Origin: Desulfofundulus australicus DSM 11792
GTDB taxonomy: Bacteria > Bacillota > Desulfotomaculia > Desulfotomaculales > Desulfovirgulaceae
Assembly: GCF_900129285.1 (NCBI RefSeq)
Contig: NZ_FQUW01000011.1
Span: forward strand, 49,362 to 113,361
DNA length: 64,000 nucleotides
Direction of reading: 5' to 3'
Shown here: positions 61,441 to 64,000 of the stretch, in pieces
How the letters are laid out: every line of letters starts with the position of its first letter
How positions within the stretch are numbered: position 1 is the stretch's first letter
Made by a program: the position numbers and the translations under genes
Notes under the pieces: generated by a model
Database searches by the model: none
Seen by the model: only the letters and a program-made list of their open reading frames with translations
Told to the model about the DNA's origin: nothing

Positions 61441-62856
61441 ATGGAAATTCAACCCCTCTATATTAACGGTGAGTGGCGCACAACAGCCAGCTTTATCCCG
61501 GTTACCAACAAATATTCCGGCGAGGTTATCGCCCGGGTGGCCGTGGCTTCCCGGAAAGAAGTGGAAGAAGCCGTTACCGCAGCTGAACGGGCCTTCCGGG
61601 AAAACACGTTAACTCCCTGGCAGCGCTACCAGATTCTGAGCAAGGCGTCGGAGTTGCTCCTGGCCAGGCGGGAAGAACTGGGGATGATCATTGCCCGGGA
61701 AGCAGGTAAGGCCTTAAAGGACGCCCTGGGGGAAGTAACCCGGGCCGCCAACACCTGCCGGGTATCCGCTGAAGAGGCAACCCGGATCTGCGGGGAAATG
61801 GTACCGATCGGTTCGGCCGGCGCGGAAAATCGCTTTGCCTATACCATCCGGGTACCGGTGGGAGTGGTCTGCGCCATTACACCCTTCAACTTTCCCCTGA
61901 ACCTGGTGGTACACAAGGTAGCCCCGGCCATTGCCGCCGGCAACACGGTGGTCCTGAAGCCGGCTTCCGCCACGCCCTTATCTTCCCTGTCGTTATGCCG
62001 CATTCTGGAAGAAGCTGGCCTGCCGCCGGGCCATTTGAATGTGCTGGTAGGTAGCGGTGATGATGTAGGGGAAATGCTTTTAAGGGATCCCCGGGTGGCC
62101 CATTTCAGTTTTACCGGTTCCCCGGCAGTGGGCAGACGTATTGCTGAGCGCGCAGGCTTGCGCCGGGTGACCCTGGAACTGGGTTCCAATTCCGCCACCA
62201 TTGTGCATAGCGACGCCGATCTGGTCAAAGCAGCCCGGGCCTGCGGGCGCATGGCCTTTGTTAATGCAGGACAGGTGTGTATTTCCGTCCAGCGAATTCT
62301 GGTTCAACAGGATGTCGCGGAACCCTTCTGCCAGCTACTGGTAGAAGAGGCAGAAAAGCTTGTAGTGGGCGACCCCACCGACCTGAAAACCGACGTGGGA
62401 CCCATGATCAGCGAGGATGCAGCTCGCCGGGCGGAACAATGGGTAAGGGAGGCCGTAGCGGGCGGCGCCACCGTGCTCACCGGCGGCAGGCGGGAGGGCA
62501 ACCTTTTTTACCCTACTGTGTTAACCGGAGTGCGGCCGGATATGAAGGTGGTTTGTGAAGAGATCTTTGCTCCCGTGGTATCAGTGATACCCTACGAAAA
62601 CTTTGAGCAGGCGCTGGAAATGGCCAACGATTCCCCATACGGCTTGCAGGCTGGGGTGTTTACCAGATCACTGGACCTGGCCATGCTGGCAGCCCGGAAA
62701 CTGGAGGTGGGAGGAGTGATCATTAATGATACCTCGGTTTACCGGGCCGATGAGATGCCCTACGGCGGAGTTAAAGGCAGCGGTATGGGCAGAGAAGGCC
62801 CCAAATATGCCATCCAGGAAATGACCGAGACGCGAGTGGTGGTGATTACGCTGTAG
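61441..62856 (+). CDS. NAD(P)-dependent aldehyde dehydrogenase
   Basis: 471 residues. ITPFNFPLNLVVHKVAPAIAAGNTVVLKP (in pieces), SFTGSPAVGRRIAERAG, ELGSNSATIVHSDADL, catalytic Cys in NAGQVCISVQR and PYGGVKGSGMGREGPKYAIQEMTE identify the ALDH superfamily, closest in pattern to lactaldehyde/glyceraldehyde-type. ATG 61441 has GGGAGG 7 bases upstream. It offers an NAD(P)-route for aldehydes in parallel with the tungsten AORs. Confidence 0.88.
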   Translation: MEIQPLYINGEWRTTASFIPVTNKYSGEVIARVAVASRKEVEEAVTAAERAFRENTLTPWQRYQILSKASELLLARREELGMIIAREAGKALKDALGEVTRAANTCRVSAEEATRICGEMVPIGSAGAENRFAYTIRVPVGVVCAITPFNFPLNLVVHKVAPAIAAGNTVVLKPASATPLSSLSLCRILEEAGLPPGHLNVLVGSGDDVGEMLLRDPRVAHFSFTGSPAVGRRIAERAGLRRVTLELGSNSATIVHSDADLVKAARACGRMAFVNAGQVCISVQRILVQQDVAEPFCQLLVEEAEKLVVGDPTDLKTDVGPMISEDAARRAEQWVREAVAGGATVLTGGRREGNLFYPTVLTGVRPDMKVVCEEIFAPVVSVIPYENFEQALEMANDSPYGLQAGVFTRSLDLAMLAARKLEVGGVIINDTSVYRADEMPYGGVKGSGMGREGPKYAIQEMTETRVVVITL

Positions 62857-62937
62857 GTTCTCCGGGAAGTCCCGGGAACCGCATAAGGGTGACTGATAAA
62901 AGCCAGCAAACAACCATCTGGAAAGGAGCGGTTAACG

Positions 62938-63720
62938 ATGAAAAAGTGGTTGCTGGGAGTGCTGTTCATATTCATGGTGGGGGTGGTTGCCGGCGGCTGT
63001 GGCAAGCAGGTTGAGCAGGCCGGCCAGAATACCGGCTTGCAAAAGGAAATTACCGTTTCGGCAGCCATCAGCTTAAAGGACGCTTTGGGGAAAATCAAGG
63101 AGAACTATGAGAAAGAACACCCGGGGGTAAAGATTACCTACAACCTGGGGGCATCCGGCTCGCTCCAAAAGCAGATCGAGCAGGGAGCACCGGTAGACCT
63201 CTTCATTTCCGCCGGAGTCAGCCAGATGGATCAGCTGGAAGAAAAAGGACTGCTCGAACCGGACAGCCGGACCAATCTCTTGAGCAATGAACTGGTTGTG
63301 GTGGTACCCAAGAACGCTGCCCCCTTGAAGGATTTCAACGACCTGGCCGGATCCGGGGTAAAAAGAATCGCCCTGGGGATGCCGGACACCGTGCCGGCCG
63401 GGCAGTACACCCGGGAAAGCCTGACCAACCTGAAGCTGTGGGATAAGCTGCAGCCCAAACTGGTCATGGCCAACGACGTGCGCCAGGTGCTCACCTACGT
63501 GGAAACGGGCAATGCCGACGCCGGCTTTGTTTACCGATCCGATGCTCTGATGGGCAAGAATGTGCGGGTGGACCTGACGGTGCCCGATAACCTGCACAAG
63601 CCCATTGTCTATCCGGCGGCAGTGTTGAAAAACGCTCCGCAAAAGGAAGCTGCCCGGGAGTTCTTGAACTACCTGGCTTCCCCCGCCGGAATGAAGGTGT
63701 CAATTCTCACTTTGATTTAG
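62938..63720 (+). CDS. modA: ModA-like molybdate/tungstate-binding lipoprotein, C-terminus altered
   Basis: 260 residues. Lipobox after MKKWLLGVLFIFMVGVVAG (GCGK, Cys about 20), then SAAISLKDALGKIK, YNLGASGSLQKQIEQGAPVDLFISAG, VETGNADAGFVYRSDAL and FLNYLASPAGMKV, the full ModA fold. Family members continue about 10 residues as FEKYGF; here the frame ends SILTLI after a sudden change, at the point where a TGTCAATTCTCAC sequence begins. It is probably truncated by an insertion. Permease genes are not visible downstream. Confidence 0.82.
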   Translation: MKKWLLGVLFIFMVGVVAGGCGKQVEQAGQNTGLQKEITVSAAISLKDALGKIKENYEKEHPGVKITYNLGASGSLQKQIEQGAPVDLFISAGVSQMDQLEEKGLLEPDSRTNLLSNELVVVVPKNAAPLKDFNDLAGSGVKRIALGMPDTVPAGQYTRESLTNLKLWDKLQPKLVMANDVRQVLTYVETGNADAGFVYRSDALMGKNVRVDLTVPDNLHKPIVYPAAVLKNAPQKEAAREFLNYLASPAGMKVSILTLI

Positions 63721-64000
63721 CCCAACCCCTGCCCATTTTCGCAGATTGAACAATCTGCAACTATTTCCGATACCAGAATAATCTGCAACTGCTTCGCAAA
63801 TTGTGCTGGTATTTCAGGTCAGTCAGTCCGTCTATTCACCAGAATATGACAACCAGTGACTGACCCCTTTTCTTCCGGCTGTGGAACAGGTAGAATATTT
63901 GCTGGAAGTGACCGCCATGCAGCAGATATTTTACACGCCTGTACCGCCGGAAGAATACGCCCGCCTGGGCAAAGATTTTCCCTTTCCCCAACCACTCTCA
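63698..64000 (+). mobile_element. Probable insertion-sequence end (IS21-like?), cut by the window edge
   Basis: Starts inside modA with TGTCAATTCTCACTTTG. The following DNA has short tandem-like repeats (AATCTGCAACT at about 63753 and 63780; ACCAG twice), and an inverted pair GGTCAGTCA (63817-63825) with TGACTGACC (63857-63865). Multiple terminal repeats and TGT ends are a feature of IS21-family elements. A partial open frame from about 63881 (GTG) runs to the edge (VEQVEYLLEVTAMQQIFY) but I do not recognise it and it may belong to the element or an interrupted gene. Confidence 0.4.

Overview
The window looks like part of the chromosome of a moderately GC-rich, anaerobic, spore-former-type Firmicute of the Desulfotomaculum/Pelotomaculum/Desulfofundulus group (Peptococcaceae sensu lato). 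This is inferred from gene content, not from a marker gene: three tungsten-type aldehyde:ferredoxin oxidoreductases (AOR), two selenocysteine formate dehydrogenases, NAD-linked multisubunit [FeFe] hydrogenase, a sensory [FeFe] hydrogenase, many moeA genes, sigma-54 activators and strong AGGAGG ribosome binding sites. Bases 1-53277 are almost entirely minus-strand; from about 53.6 kb onward genes are plus-strand.

Layout. (1) 1-8110, minus: a defence-like locus resembling BREX type 4: a PAPS-reductase/ferredoxin/DUF4007-like fusion (BrxP-like), a second frameshifted DUF4007-like gene, a giant P-loop ATPase (BrxC/PglY-like), and the N-terminus of a PglZ-like protein running off the left edge. 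(2) 8.4-19.2 kb, minus: small sigma-like regulator, larB, two moeA genes (one fused to a binding-protein domain), tungstate permease tupB, AOR + ferredoxin, a MoaD/MoeB/MoaD set, and a second AOR with a sigma-54-type promoter. (3) 19.5-25 kb, minus: two iron-type alcohol dehydrogenases around a GAF histidine kinase and an NtrC-type regulator; a clear -24/-12 promoter precedes the first alcohol dehydrogenase. (4) 25.2-26.6 kb: decayed cas6-like remnant, a Uma2 gene, and hairpin repeats. (5) 26.6-35 kb, minus: APC amino-acid permease, class III aminotransferase, third AOR, frameshifted glutamate dehydrogenase with a -24/-12 promoter, and a PAS/sigma-54 activator. (6) 35.1-43.3 kb, minus: formate module FocA, 5-formyl-THF cyclo-ligase, NuoE, NuoF, an iron-sulphur subunit and a UGA-containing FdhA with a visible SECIS hairpin. 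(7) 43.6-53.3 kb, minus: hydrogenase module NuoE-NuoF-HydA, sensory hydrogenase with PAS, SpoIIE-type phosphatase, bracketed by two paralogous membrane-tethered HTH regulators. (8) 53.6-63.7 kb, plus: fdhD (interrupted by an in-frame TAA), a second UGA-containing FdhA, MoCF/MoeA proteins, DUF169 protein, aldehyde dehydrogenase and a ModA-like lipoprotein; both fdhD and fdhA2 are preceded by molybdenum/tungsten-cofactor riboswitches with downstream terminators. The right edge appears to be an insertion that truncates modA.

How it fits together (inference): alcohols and amino acids are converted to aldehydes, oxidised by tungsten AORs to acids with reduced ferredoxin, and the electrons are disposed of through NAD-linked formate dehydrogenase and [FeFe] hydrogenase. 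Tungstate/molybdate uptake and pterin cofactor genes supply the metal cofactor. Control is layered: sigma-54 for the carbon-substrate genes, membrane-tethered HTH proteins for formate/hydrogen genes, and cofactor riboswitches for fdhD/fdhA2. Three apparently essential genes carry single-base-type disruptions (DUF4007-like, gdhA, fdhD); these could be real or sequencing errors.
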